Shown: positions 8,907 through 19,112 of the stretch, piece after piece | Numbering within the stretch: position 1 is the first letter of the stretch | Layout: every line of letters begins with the position of its first letter | NCBI RefSeq assembly: GCF_026262505.1 | Contig: NC_067207.1 | Coordinates: 17,018,082-17,082,081, forward strand | DNA: 64,000 bases | Reading direction: 5' to 3' | Source of the DNA: Trichomonas vaginalis G3 | Lineage: Eukaryota; Parabasalia; Trichomonadida; Trichomonadidae | The notes under the pieces: generated by a model | The model's input: the letters and a program-made list of their open reading frames with translations, nothing else | Databases searched by the model: none | Told to the model about the DNA's origin: nothing | Made by a program: the position numbers and the translations under genes

Positions 8907-9781
8907 TCAAGCTTGACTTTTTACAATTTGAACTTTGTTCGCGTAGATGTGAATTCTGAAAGAAGTATGAGGGTCTTGTATGACTTTGTACTTCTCCCAT
9001 AGTTCATGTCTGTCAAACTTACCTGCCATGGACTCTTTCATAAGTTCCATGAAATCGTCTTCGGACAATCCAGGGAAAAGTATGATATCAGTAAGTATTC
9101 TCTTTACATCCTTACTTAAACTCTTTGCTGTCTGTACACAAATGACAACTGAGATGTTAAAGTGTCTGAGCTTCTTAAGAATTCGACACATGTCTTGTTC
9201 TCTGTTCTTTAACAAAGGATGAGAAGCAAATCATCTAAGATAAGAAGACATCTATGAGGGTAAGTCTTCCAATCGTACGATTGCAATTTCTTCGAAATGT
9301 ATTCTATCTCTTTCTGTTTGTTTCTGAAGTGTTTCTTCTCTAATATTCTCTGCATTTCCTCATTTGGGTCTTTAAACTTCGAATTTATATACTCATTTAT
9401 AGCATTGTACTTCAAAACTCTTCTTTGGTACTTCTTTATCCAATCTAACAACTCAGAGTCTTTTATACATACTAACTTAGACTTCTTTATAATATCTTTG
9501 AACGAATTGACGGTTTGGTCAAATTGACCAGAAGTACTACAAATGACAACTAACTCATAGAATGGGTTCTTCTCATCTAGTTCTTGTTGTTGTGCAGCCA
9601 TTTTAAGATAAGTGAAAGTCTTACCCGACCCAGGTGGTGCAATTAGACCTGTTATACCATTCTGAGCAAATAAGAACTTGTCATGTATGGGTTTTATCTG
9701 AGCATTTTCCAACTTCCTCTTGTTCTTCTTTAAAACATTCTCAAATTTCTTGTCAATGTCAGCAAACTTTTTTTCTAACAT
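8907..9781 (-). pseudogene. Maverick packaging ATPase (copy L, one frameshift)
   Basis: FtsK/HerA-superfamily genome-packaging ATPase that would pump DNA into preformed capsids. Walker A is APPGSGKT (about residues 48-55) and Walker B is LLILDD (about 178-183). A second half with KKLRHFNISVVICVQ contains the sensor-like beta strand and terminal Gln. The length of 292 codons, counted with the lost base, suits Maverick ATPases. Copy L lacks one base immediately after Walker B at about 9225. Copy R has this base, but a transposon lies a few codons further on. Confidence 0.8.
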
Positions 9782-9817
9782 ATTTTTAGAAAAATTAAAA
9801 TTTTTATCTTTTAGAAA

Positions 9818-10268
9818 ATGTCTAGCGATTTCGCTATCTATATTCGAGACAAGCTTTTCGACTCAAAACTCTGTCGACCATAAAATCTTACATAGTGTAA
9901 ACAAGAAAGGTGAATTTGTTCTAAAGTTCTGTTTCTGGGAATATGACAAGAACCATAAAACATTACAAAGAGCAGTCTTAAAATTTGTCAATGACAGACT
10001 TGTTGACAGAGATGACGCCGATTGGAAAGATGAAGTCCAACAAAAGTTCTTAGAATGCAAAGAAGGCACATGCGCTGTTCTTGAAGATGAAATAGAAAAC
10101 AGAATAGAAGAGCTATTAAAGGACAAAGAACTTTTACATAAATATGGTTCTGAGAAATTTGACATAACTCCACCAGAGAAGAAGAAGAAGAGAGAAAAGA
10201 AAGAAAAGAAAGTAGAAGAAGAGAAGAAAGAACCTGAACCAGTTCCAGAGAAGAAATTTGACATGTAA
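9818..10268 (+). pseudogene. Lys/Glu-tailed Maverick protein, frameshifted early
   Basis: The ATG at 9818 starts MSSDFAIYIRDKLFD as in copy R (57040 downward). A two-base loss near 9870 then puts the start out of frame with the conserved body (VNKKGEFVLKF onward). The body has an acidic helical region and a very basic tail, KKKKREKKEKKVEEE, with Pro-Glu repeats. It diverges from the ATPase gene with only about 36 bp between the starts. A DNA-associated or scaffolding role is conceivable from the charged tail only. Confidence 0.6.
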
Positions 10269-10284
10269 AAATAAAATTTTATTT

Positions 10285-10701
10285 TTAGAACATTTCTGGG
10301 TCAATGTCAATGTTCTCTTCCTCTTTAGGAGCAAACACTGGCTTAGACTCTAAAATCTTTTTACCCAATTTACCTTGAACTTCAACTATCTTAGACTCAT
10401 AATATTCATAGTCGTCTGCTTTCTTTGGTTCATAAGGTATAACAAGTTTGTATGCTTTGCCTTCTTTAAGGTTTGAGAACCTTCTGTCAAAATTTTCTTT
10501 GACTGCTAACAAACCTTCTATGTCTAAGTCTTCAAATTTCGCACCATTTTTAGTCACAATAGCAAACTTAACTGGTTCGATGTTCCAAACTTTGTCAAAT
10601 GTAGACTTTTCAAAATGGTAGAAGTAAACATTCAAATATAAATGGGTCTAGTTCTTCTTTAAGTCCTGACATGTATTGTTGACTGAAATATATTTCGTCA
10701 T
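10285..10701 (-). pseudogene. Conserved Maverick protein of about 139 residues (copy L)
   Basis: The C-terminal 116 codons are open and match copy R, which when its transposon is ignored reads 140 codons without interruption. In copy L three bases are missing in two places within the first 25 codons, so the N-terminus passes through a wrong frame before returning. Conserved features are YFYHFEKS, a Lys/Glu-rich middle and an acidic end (EEENIDIDPEMF). It is convergent with the 9818 gene, with 16 bases between the stops. Function unknown. Confidence 0.6.
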
Positions 10702-10737
10702 CTTTTCTATCGGATAAAAAAATATTTTTTTTAAAAT

Positions 10738-11971
10738 TTACTCAGAAAAATTTTTCTTTGTATATACGCCGTTCTGAACATCTAAAAGATTTTTGACATT
10801 TGCCAAGAATGTTCGTTTAGACGCTGCCATATAACCATATCTTGACAATATTGTTTATATTCATCGTACAATGACCTTTCATCTAAACACTCAAAGTTAG
10901 TCTCATCTATAAACAGTTCATATACACTCTTGTTTGCTTCTAACAATGTTTGTCTTTCTTCGGTATGTGGAATTTGTCTTGGATTGAACTTAGAAATATC
11001 TAATGTCATGAAATATGAGAACAAGTGGTTGTAAAAGTTAGGTGTCAAAGTTTCTGCTAAGTCGTCAAAATATTCTGTATCTTGCATATGAGAATCTGAC
11101 GTTCTGACAACTACATATCTTCTGTCAGAACTTTCTAACTTCATCGGAACAACATTGTTTGAAACCATGACGAAGTTTGCAACATTTTCACAAACTCTTT
11201 GGTCTTTATATTTTCTTTCAACAACTCCAACTTTGTCTGTTATAAGACTCTTCAAAGCATCTGAGTTTAAAACCTTTGTTGTATCTATACTTTGAAGTTC
11301 GTTACATACTATAAGTTTCATATTCTCTATTGAAGAGTTAAATTTACCGCAGATGTTTTCTAAGTTTGTCATATTCGGGTTCGAATAGCCCTCTAACAGT
11401 TTGCATAAGATATCTGTAAAGAAAGTGTTCTTACCAGTTCCTTGTTTTCCAATTATAATGAGAGCAGTTTCATTTTTAGCACTTGGATGTTGTAAGATGT
11501 TTGCAAACCAACATAAGATATACTCATAGACTCTTTCGTTTCCATTGCATATAATTTCTTTGACATGGTCTAACCAAGCTTCTATAACATTTTCTTTCCA
11601 TTCTACTTGTTCGTATTTATATCCAGTGAAGATAGAATAGAAGTTTGGAGATGGTGTATAGAACTTTATACCACGAACTGAAAAATCTTCTAACTTTGAC
11701 AATAAGATATCCCAAGCATCTAACATCTTCATCCAACTTGTACGACTTTTATTTTCTTAAGTTTCTGTCTACATTCTTGTTCTGAAACTATGGTTGCTCT
11801 TGGTTTGTTAAAGACAACATCCCATTCTTTCATGACATAACATTCTGGGGCAGAGTCAACATAAATGACTAAACGTTTCAAATTCTCGACTGCTTTGTTA
11901 TAGTCTCTAAATGGACACATATTTCTGAACGCTTGGAAGTCATAAAAATCTGAAACGTCTATTCTGTACAT
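10738..11971 (-). pseudogene. SF3 helicase of D5-like family (copy L)
   Basis: Replication helicase of the element. Walker A is GKQGTGKN, Walker B is in LIVCNELQ, motif C is FVMVSNN, and the arginine-finger segment is SDRRYVVVR. The N-terminal 80 codons (11971-11729) form a separate frame whose stop overlaps an ATG. In copy R an extra base makes the two parts continuous, so this overlap is a one-base loss and not a real gene boundary. Another loss near 10840 alters the last 20 residues. Unlike the PLV homologue at 36406 there is no primase-polymerase domain, so initiation presumably depends on the protein-primed PolB. Confidence 0.75.
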
Positions 11972-12000
11972 TTTTATAAAAATAAAAAAAAATATTTTTT

Positions 12001-12815
12001 TTATTCTTGACTTTGTTGTTGCATTTGTTCCATTTGTTCATTTGTTGCATTTGTTGTTCTTGAGCTATTTGTTGTTGAAGTTGTTCTTGTAGTACAATAC
12101 TTTCACCAGTTGCATCTTCCAATTCGAAACTTTCTGCCGTCATTGACAAATACATAGGACATAAAAGTTTTACAGGAACAAAGTTTGCGTCAACTAAGGT
12201 TAAGTTTATGTTTGCTAAAGTGTTTGAGTTTACTAAAGCTGAAAACTCTGCATTCGAATGAACAATAGGCAAACCAGCAGAGAAAGTGTTGTTTATACGC
12301 ATGAGTATCTTTTGGTCATAGTAGTTTCTGTCGACATTCGAATAGCACTTTGAACCTAAGTTTGAAACAATATATAAAATAGGTGTACTTAAAGTCAATG
12401 GAACAGACATTCCTTGTATGACACCTTTTCCTGTTATAGGAAACTGTTGGTAGTAAAAACCAGATATAAGTTTTGTATTATAGCTCATATCGTTTATAGT
12501 AAACTCAGTCGGACATCCAAACATAATGAAACCTGCTCTAGTTGCAGCACATGTTACATCCGTCCTTAAAGTATTAAATAAGTCAACAAAACCTGTTGGT
12601 GGTATATCTGAGTAAGTATCTTCAAAGAAGTATTTTTTACCATTCACAACAACAAAGTCTTCTGGTGTCAAAAGAGCAAAACAGGCTTTAGTCGTCATCG
12701 TGTTTAAGGTCAGTTTACAATATCGTCCTTGAGGACTTTGTAAGTTTGTTGTTATAGAATTATATGACTCAGGGTTTTTAGTCGTAATAGTATAAACCAC
12801 TATGTCTTCTGCCAT
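12001..12815 (-). pseudogene. Putative minor capsid (penton) protein, copy L
   Basis: About 271 residues, mostly beta-strand-like short hydrophobic segments, compatible with a single jelly-roll. It lies between the helicase and capsid genes as a penton would. Recognisable stretches are PLTLSTPILYIVSNLG and the MRINNTFSAGLPIVHSN segment. It ends in a Gln-rich tail. The body is open; one base is lost in the repetitive Gln tail at about 12030, extending the frame through the next promoter. The penton assignment rests on size, beta content and position, not on a search. Confidence 0.6.
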
Positions 12816-12819
12816 TTAC

Positions 12820-13400
12820 TTAGCAAGTAAATTTTAATGAAATGTTGTGGTCGTCAAATATTTTTATGACGTCTGGGAAACTATATTTTAAGTTCAACGT
12901 TTCACCTCCTTTCATAACGTATATCTTGTCAATGACATTATATGAAACACCACAGCAACAATGTCGGGTTCTATTTCTTTGATGTTTATATCGTCTGCCT
13001 CTGTCAAAAGTTTCAATAGTTCTTTCAAAATTTCATGAGGTGCGATGACATATGAGTTCACTTTTACAGGGTTGTGTTCGACCAAGTTTAACATTATACC
13101 CAAAGCTTGACAAATCTTCTCCTGAGTTTTAAGTTTGTCTTTAAGTTGTTGGTAGTCGTTTCGAATATCTGCAACAGAACTTAAGTCTCTGCTAACTTCA
13201 GGGTATGTTGGTTGTTCTTTTACAGGAACTATTGTTATACCATCTTCGTCTTCGTATGGTTTCCCCACTTCAACATCTCTTTCTTTGACATTGACAACAA
13301 CACTTTGACTGTTTGTTTGAGTTGGTGAATTTAACTTCACATCTGCCACCGCCATTAAACCTTTTGAAACACTTACGCTTCTATTTTTCGGAAATGACAT
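12820..13400 (-). pseudogene. Maverick protein of about 193 residues with coiled coil
   Basis: Starts MSFPKNRSVSVSKG. A disordered first third (SPTQTNSQSVVVNVK, acidic YEDEDG) is followed by a coiled-coil-like segment (DYQQLKDKLKTQEKIC) and a conserved helical region ending IKEIEPDI. One base lost near 12968 breaks the last 50 codons. Copy R is open and ends with a beta-rich KYSFPDVIKIFDD segment. Probably a virion component from its place between the penton and major capsid genes. Confidence 0.6.
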
Positions 13401-13418
13401 TTTACTTAGAATAAAAAG
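13401..13418. promoter_or_regulatory. 18-bp spacer between divergent starts
   Basis: The whole interval between two opposite ATG codons is TTTACTTAGAATAAAAAG. It is conserved in copy R at 49881-49898. The TAAGTAAA element also stands directly before the penton ATG, so it may be a shared promoter or initiator box for capsid-module genes. Transcription starts inside neighbouring coding sequence are the alternative. Confidence 0.45.
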
Positions 13419-13838
13419 ATGGACGTATTTGAGTATCTCTTCGAATTGAAGCAAAACAAAGTTTACACACACAAACAATACAAGTTCATTGACAGAATAG
13501 TTCTTTACACAAACAATGGAAAATGTTATAGAATAGCAGTCTTTGCTGAACCAAAATATTTTCATAAAGCAAAGAAAGTTGGTATAACTGAAATGGTGAA
13601 AGTTCTTGAAGCAGACAAAAATATAACAACAAAACTGACCGATATTTCTAAAGGTAAGTTTATAATACAATTTTATGTCAAAACTGGCGTACTGTCAATA
13701 TTTGACGGAGAGAAGTCAGTTCAAGAACAACTTACTGACCTGCTGCCAAAATCTGCTCGATGGAAGCTGTCGTTATGCCAATCTGAGGAGCCCCAGCAGG
13801 TTTCATCGAACGAATCTTCAAAAGAGCATCTTCCGTGA
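13419..13838 (+). CDS. Small Maverick protein, 139 residues, converging on the capsid gene
   Basis: Starts MDVFEYLFELKQNKVY. The fold looks beta-rich with conserved KFIDRIVLYTNNGKCYRIAVF and GKFIIQFYVKTGVLSIF. It overlaps the 3' end of the major capsid gene by about 107 bases in antisense. Copy R shows the same arrangement but is frameshifted at several points. The last 30 residues, encoded in the overlap, are rich in Ser/Glu. Function unknown. Antisense overlap with the capsid message is notable. Confidence 0.6.
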   Translation: MDVFEYLFELKQNKVYTHKQYKFIDRIVLYTNNGKCYRIAVFAEPKYFHKAKKVGITEMVKVLEADKNITTKLTDISKGKFIIQFYVKTGVLSIFDGEKSVQEQLTDLLPKSARWKLSLCQSEEPQQVSSNESSKEHLP

Positions 13839-15337
13839 AAAGTGCTATTGGTTTTGTAAACTTCTTTGCTTTCAATTCATTGGACCGTCTCTGTCACCAG
13901 TATATTGTATTTGAACTGTACCAACAGTTGAAATACCACCCATAAAGTCTTCTGAGTCAGCAAATGGAATGCCAAGCCAAAAGTTTGAACGGTCTCCATT
14001 TGTATATTGAGTTTTTTGAGCTCCTGTATGGTCCATACTTTCACATATGGCATAATAGAACTTTGCATTTCAGGGTTAATGGTTGTTGTGAAGTTGTTGT
14101 TAAAGTTCATAGCATCTAATGTCAAGTTGTATGACCTCATATCCTCAACTGTAGAATATTCTTCTCTTGGATAATATTTGCCATCTATGTTTATATGGTA
14201 TTTAATACCAGGGTTGTAGAAGCAAGAATAGTCATTTATAGTTCGTCTGAACAGTACAAACATAGTATCTGCATGTTTCATTGCAGTTGTTAAAGCAATA
14301 TCTGTTCTTGCACCTGGGTCAGCACTTTGGTTTCCAACTTCACCTGCAAAGTCTTTGACAGATATTTGGTGTATAGGGAACATAAGTGGAACTGCAATAT
14401 ATTTGGCAGCTAAAGCATTTGAAATATCTGGGTCCAACATATAGACTGCAAGTCTGCTTTCTATTCTCTTGCATTCAAACTTTTCGCATGTGAACTTAAC
14501 TGGGTCCCAAGCATCTCCAGCAGCATTGAAATAATAGTTTACTTCAGTGTTGAGGTTTGAGAAACCAAAGTCTAAGTCAACTTTGTTTTTGCAAAAGTCG
14601 GCGAATGACATTTTATTTGTTCCCACTACTTCTGTAAGAGTGAATGGGTCTTGTGTTGGTGCAATGACTAAGTTATTTTTGCTTGGAGTAAGTTCGATAG
14701 AAATTTTTCCTGCCCAGTTTGGCAAGTATCTTAAAAACCTGAAGATGAGGAAAGATGACAAAGGAACTCTAAGTTTCAATTTTACTTTGGTTACTGCTGC
14801 TGCAGTTTGTCCAGAAAGGTTAACATAAACTCCTGGAACGTTAGGGTCAAGTCTTCTTATTTTCTCAATAGTTGCATACTGGTCTGTTTGTTCTCTAGCT
14901 TGTGGTTGTACTGAGTTTCTCAAAGCGAACCATTCATAGTTTGCCCATGTTACTGTTTGAACTAAGTCAGAGTTAGAATATATCTTATATCCCATGAAAA
15001 CTTCTGGAGCATATTGGTATCCGACATAGAAAATTCCATTGCAACCTTTCTTGTCAGACAACTTGGCAGAAGGTTTTATTTCAATGTCTTGTTCCACGTA
15101 TAAGAAAGAGTTGTCAATAGAAATTATATGAAACCTGTCGCAAGCAATATCTACTGTTGTTGAAGAACCTTCTCCAAACTCACCTACGTTTCCATAAGAA
15201 ACAGCAGTTGTATATTCGTAAGTTCCAGGAACTATTTCTGACCTTCTAATGGCATTGTCGCATTCGTTATACCATTCGGAAACATTTCCATTCATAGCAT
15301 CCAAAACTGTTGGCGTTATATTCTGAGCGGCGTACAT
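13732..15337 (-). pseudogene. Major capsid protein, double jelly-roll type (copy L)
   Basis: Starts MYAAQNITPTVLDAMNG. About 535 codons once two missing bases are allowed for (near 14028 and 13882). It is rich in alternating beta strands. The segment LRVPLSSFLIFRFLRYLPNW (about residues 188-207) and the following KISIELTP have the pattern found at the junction of the two jelly-rolls in Maverick/PLV hexon-like capsid proteins. The N-terminal half includes DRFHIISIDNSFLYVEQDIE. Its size, its highest conservation between the two copies and its place in the cluster support major capsid. With these two base losses the C-terminal 90 residues are out of frame. Confidence 0.75.
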
Positions 15338-15369
15338 TTCATATGAGTAAAAATATAGAATAGTTGGAT

Positions 15370-16440
15370 TTATATGTCATAATAGAACCCACGTGGACCA
15401 AGCTTTACTTTCTTCCTGACTGAGTTTTTAACTCTTCTTTTTCCTTCATTGCCCTCTGCTTGAAGTTGTTGCATCTTTGCATTATGTTCATCTAGTATGT
15501 TGCAAATTTCCCATGTCCTTTTTGCCTTTTGGCTCTGGTCGCCCATCTCAGGTAACCTATATCCTAGAAAGAGTTTGTCATAGTCTGTATTTGAGTCTTC
15601 GCGTATTGTTTGCATGACTCTTTCCTGAGTTTCTGGTTCAAGCTCTTCAAACAGTGCCTGTCCATATGGAATAAGCTCGTTTCCAAATATATGTTTTTGT
15701 AGCCATTCTGGTTTTCTTTCCATGTTACCAACTATATCTTTTGTGAATGGGAAAGCTTTTACCCAATCTTTCAGTCTTGCGTCGTTTATTTCTGTAGTTG
15801 GTTTTATTTTGTCAAGGAACATGTTTTTCAATACTAACATTTCATTTGGTACTGTCCATTTGAGTTTTCTTAAATATTCATCCCTTCTCGTTCATTGTCT
15901 GCAAAGTAAGTTTTTATGACATTTTGTAAACTTTCGTTTGCAAGGTCATGTACAATAGGTTCTCTTCCTTCCTCTCCCTAACTTTCTTTCTAAACTCTTC
16001 ACCAAATATACCATCTCTATGGTTCTGTGTAGTTCTTTGAGATAAATGTTCTAGAACGTCAGGTGTTATATTTCCATCAGCCATGTTCATTTCATACTGG
16101 TCCAAAATATCTGCATCTTTCATATCTTTCAATGGCATTAAAGCCGCGCTTAAAATACCAGCTATATCTGGTTCACCATTGACTTCCATTGCGTCTACAA
16201 CTTCTTGGAATTGTGGTTGTAAGTTTATGAACCACCTATCCGGATTAGCTTTATGACCCCATCTCATTGTAGTTCCATCGTCTGCAGAAACAAAAGTAGG
16301 TTTGTTTCCATCTTGGCTAGGTTCTGAATGAACTTTAAACAATGTTTCATTTCTATATGTTTTCTTGAAATTTAACCTTTTATTTTCACCGAGTTCATCC
16401 GAAGATTGAACGTTAAATGCTCGTAAGTAAAAAGGGTTGT
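15370..16440 (-). pseudogene. Structural protein downstream part, frameshifted (copy L)
   Basis: A conserved region from the ELGENKR segment through WGHKANPDRWFINLQPQFQE to a basic end (VRKKVKLGPRGFYYDI). Frames change near 15965 and 15890. It lacks an ATG at its beginning in both copies and directly follows the frame of the 756-residue protein in the -1 frame, so it may be the C-terminal half of one large protein (see findings). It lies 32 bases before the major capsid start. A scaffold, portal-like or minor virion role is plausible but unproven. Confidence 0.5.
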
Positions 16441-18642
16441 TGTATTTGTGTACATTTTTTTCAGTTCTTCCATTCTATGCTGAATATTTTCATCTGGTGT
16501 TGGAGTCTTTTGTATGTCGGCAAACATTTTTCGATATTCTTCTACTATGTCAGCCGAATTTTTTTTAGACTCTTGGAAATATTCCATATTCTCCGCATAC
16601 TCTTGTTGAGGGTCAAGATTTTTCGGCTGTTCCAAATCTTCATCTAGTTCTGTGAGGTTAGTTTCCAAAGGAGCGACTTGTTCGTTTCCTTCAGGCTCTT
16701 CTAGCTGTTGTTGCTGAACTATTTCTTCCATGTCTGGTTGTATCTGAACTTCTTCCTGTGGAGTTTCTTGTACCTCATCTGCTGGCATTTCATATATTCC
16801 GAGACCGTTTTTAACAAGTTCCCTATTTAAGTCATCTGCATTCATAAGCCTTTCTTCTTTCGTTCCGTCTCTATTTTTTACGCGTTTCATGAAGATAGTT
16901 GAATCATCATTTAGCTCTGACACCAAATATCTCGGAGTAAATTCGTTCATGTCATTTGGATGATATGCTATTAAATCATATCCCTTTGCGAGCTTGTATT
17001 TTCCAGGTTTGAAATTATATCCGATTTGGTGTTGAGCCATAAAGCTAAATAGGTTCGGGTCAGTATTTCCTTCCTTGAACTTTCTAATAGCTTCTTTATA
17101 TCTGTCACTAAAGTCAAGAGTATCTGGGTAACCATAGTCTTCCTTAAGCATTTTTAAGAATTCTTGGTTTCCTTGTTCTCTACTTCTTTTATGTCCTTGC
17201 TCTGTTTGTGGTTGTTGCTGTGCAGTGTTTTGAACTGTTGGTTGTGGTGCTGGATTTTGAACTGTTGGTTGTGGTGCAGTGTTTTGAACTGTTGGTTGTG
17301 GTGCTGGATTTTGAACTGTTGGTTGTTGTGTTGGTTTTGGTGCATGCCTGTGTCTGCGTCCATGTGACGATGTAAATGTTTTAGGTAGTCCTGGTGCAGG
17401 TGCTTCTCTTGGAGGGTTTGGTGGTATATAAGTTCCACTAGCTAGTATATAAGTTCCACCAGCTGGTATATAAGTTCCACCAGCTGGCACATATGTTCCA
17501 TCTGCAGCGTAATGTCCTACCTGACTTTTCGTTTTTAAGAAAGCATTTACTAGGTCTGTTTTGGTCTGTTGTAACTCTTTTTCTTGACTTTTCACAACAG
17601 TTGCTCTAACGGCGTCATAGGCACTTTGAACTGCCTGTCTCGTTGCTGCATCTGTTATTTTCGTCATATTTTGTGCTACTTCTTTTAACTCTTTGTCGAA
17701 ACCTTCAGACTTCAGTTTCTTTCCAGATGAGAAGTCGTTCACTTGTTTCACCTTACTATGAAGAGCTTCGAAGGCGTTCTTAAAGTCAGCATTTGTTAAA
17801 GCTTCATTTGAACTATCTTCATCCGCTTGTATTTTTGTCCTTATTGACCCTATGAGTTGGGCTGCTTTAGCGTTGGCTTGGGCATCTAACCAGTCATTGT
17901 TGGCTTTTATATATTCTGCGCTTTTCATTGCCTTTTGCATAGCCGCGTCGTTATTTTTACTTTCTTGTGCTAAGTTTTCATACTGTACGGTTTGGTTTTG
18001 CAACTGTAAAAGTTTTTCTGCCTTTACATTTGCTTCAACTTCTTTTTTATACTCATCGCTATCCATATATGTCTTCAGGGCTTTTTGTTTTATCTCTTCA
18101 TCTTTCAGTATTTTATATTGAGTAGTATGGTTTTTCAAATTTATGACATCTTGTTCCATTTTTGCTACTTCTGCTGCTTTTTCTGACACTTTTTTCGCAT
18201 ATTCCTCTGTACTTAGTTCTTTCAGTTGTTCTTCTTTCTTCTTTTTCTCTACGTTTAACTCATTTAGTTTCTTTGTGTGTCTGTCATATTCTAGTTTCTT
18301 TTCGTTTTCACTTATTTGCTTCTGTATGTCTATGTTTGACTTTTTGACATCTGTTATTTGATTTTTGAGTGAACTCAAATTCATTTGACTTTGAGGGTTA
18401 TAAGCTGTTCCGTCTGCAGCTCCACCATAGCCTGCCATTTTCGCTAAAAGTGCCGCTCTTAAACCTCCACTCTGTGCACCAACAACTCGGTTTAAAAGCA
18501 TAGGATTGCTTGACATTTGTTGCAACATAGTGGGGTCATTCAGCATTTGTTGTTGCAACTGTTGTTGTGGTGTCAGTCTTACTATTGGATGTTTCAATGC
18601 TCTCTTCCTCTTACGTATATTCTTACGTAGCTTACGTGGCAT
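16372..18642 (-). CDS. Large Gln/Pro-rich coiled-coil structural protein, 756 residues
   Basis: Starts with a basic leader, MPRKLRKNIRKRKRALK, followed by a Gln-rich stretch and an AALLAKMAGYGGAADG segment. Residues about 85-250 are a long heptad-like coiled coil rich in Lys/Glu. Near 385-410 come GTYIPAGG-type repeats, and near 430-475 PTVQNPAPQ-type repeats. The C-terminal third is acidic and Gln-rich. Basic leader plus coiled coil suggests a DNA-associated or internal virion protein. This copy is open; the copy R homologue has a nonsense codon and a frameshift. Repeat numbers differ between copies. Confidence 0.7.
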   Translation of the reverse strand: MPRKLRKNIRKRKRALKHPIVRLTPQQQLQQQMLNDPTMLQQMSSNPMLLNRVVGAQSGGLRAALLAKMAGYGGAADGTAYNPQSQMNLSSLKNQITDVKKSNIDIQKQISENEKKLEYDRHTKKLNELNVEKKKKEEQLKELSTEEYAKKVSEKAAEVAKMEQDVINLKNHTTQYKILKDEEIKQKALKTYMDSDEYKKEVEANVKAEKLLQLQNQTVQYENLAQESKNNDAAMQKAMKSAEYIKANNDWLDAQANAKAAQLIGSIRTKIQADEDSSNEALTNADFKNAFEALHSKVKQVNDFSSGKKLKSEGFDKELKEVAQNMTKITDAATRQAVQSAYDAVRATVVKSQEKELQQTKTDLVNAFLKTKSQVGHYAADGTYVPAGGTYIPAGGTYILASGTYIPPNPPREAPAPGLPKTFTSSHGRRHRHAPKPTQQPTVQNPAPQPTVQNTAPQPTVQNPAPQPTVQNTAQQQPQTEQGHKRSREQGNQEFLKMLKEDYGYPDTLDFSDRYKEAIRKFKEGNTDPNLFSFMAQHQIGYNFKPGKYKLAKGYDLIAYHPNDMNEFTPRYLVSELNDDSTIFMKRVKNRDGTKEERLMNADDLNRELVKNGLGIYEMPADEVQETPQEEVQIQPDMEEIVQQQQLEEPEGNEQVAPLETNLTELDEDLEQPKNLDPQQEYAENMEYFQESKKNSADIVEEYRKMFADIQKTPTPDENIQHRMEELKKMYTNTTTLFTYEHLTFNLRMNSVKIKG

Positions 18643-19112
18643 TTTAAGTGAAGTTAAAAAGCGGTTTTTGACAGATGTTTATATGACACTTTTTGTTCAG
18701 CACAAAAAACTACTCGGTCAAAGTGTTGTCAGTTTTGTAAAATAACCGTCCTATCTCATTCTATAAGGGGGAAAGTCTTCTCAAAGTATACTTCCTTGGA
18801 ACGCCTGTAACTTTTCCTGTAGCGACGATAGACCCTTACTTGTCCAGACAAAGCTGTACTATTTTGAGTGCTCTACAAAAAAGTCAACGGCGACGACTCT
18901 CAAAACCGTTGTGTAAAAAGTTTTACCGTTGGACAAAAAAGTATATATAGAAAACAAAAACGTTTATAGTTCATTCAATATTTGAGATGGAACGGTTTGC
19001 CAACGGTAACTATTAAATAAAATAAAAAAATAGAGGGGGTTACCGTTGACGAAAACGGTTTATTTTAAACTTTTCTATGAGTAGTCCGAAAAAAACAGTT
19101 TATTTTTGTCTA
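18643..19112. promoter_or_regulatory. Divergent promoter region with Myb-like sites
   Basis: A 430-base non-coding region between the large structural gene and the acidic terminal gene. It holds at least eight AACGG/CCGTT motifs, at about 18744, 18885, 18905, 18925, 18991, 19001, 19042 and 19053, plus a TATATATAG stretch at about 18942. YAACGG is the core bound by Myb-type R2R3 domains, and trichomonads have many Myb proteins. The region is conserved in copy R (44013-44483), including the sites, although the gene it drives has diverged strongly. Confidence 0.5.

Noticed and set aside
11729-11732. ATGA overlap of two helicase reading frames as translational coupling
   Set aside because: Copy R has one more base there and reads through, so it is a one-base loss inside a single gene.
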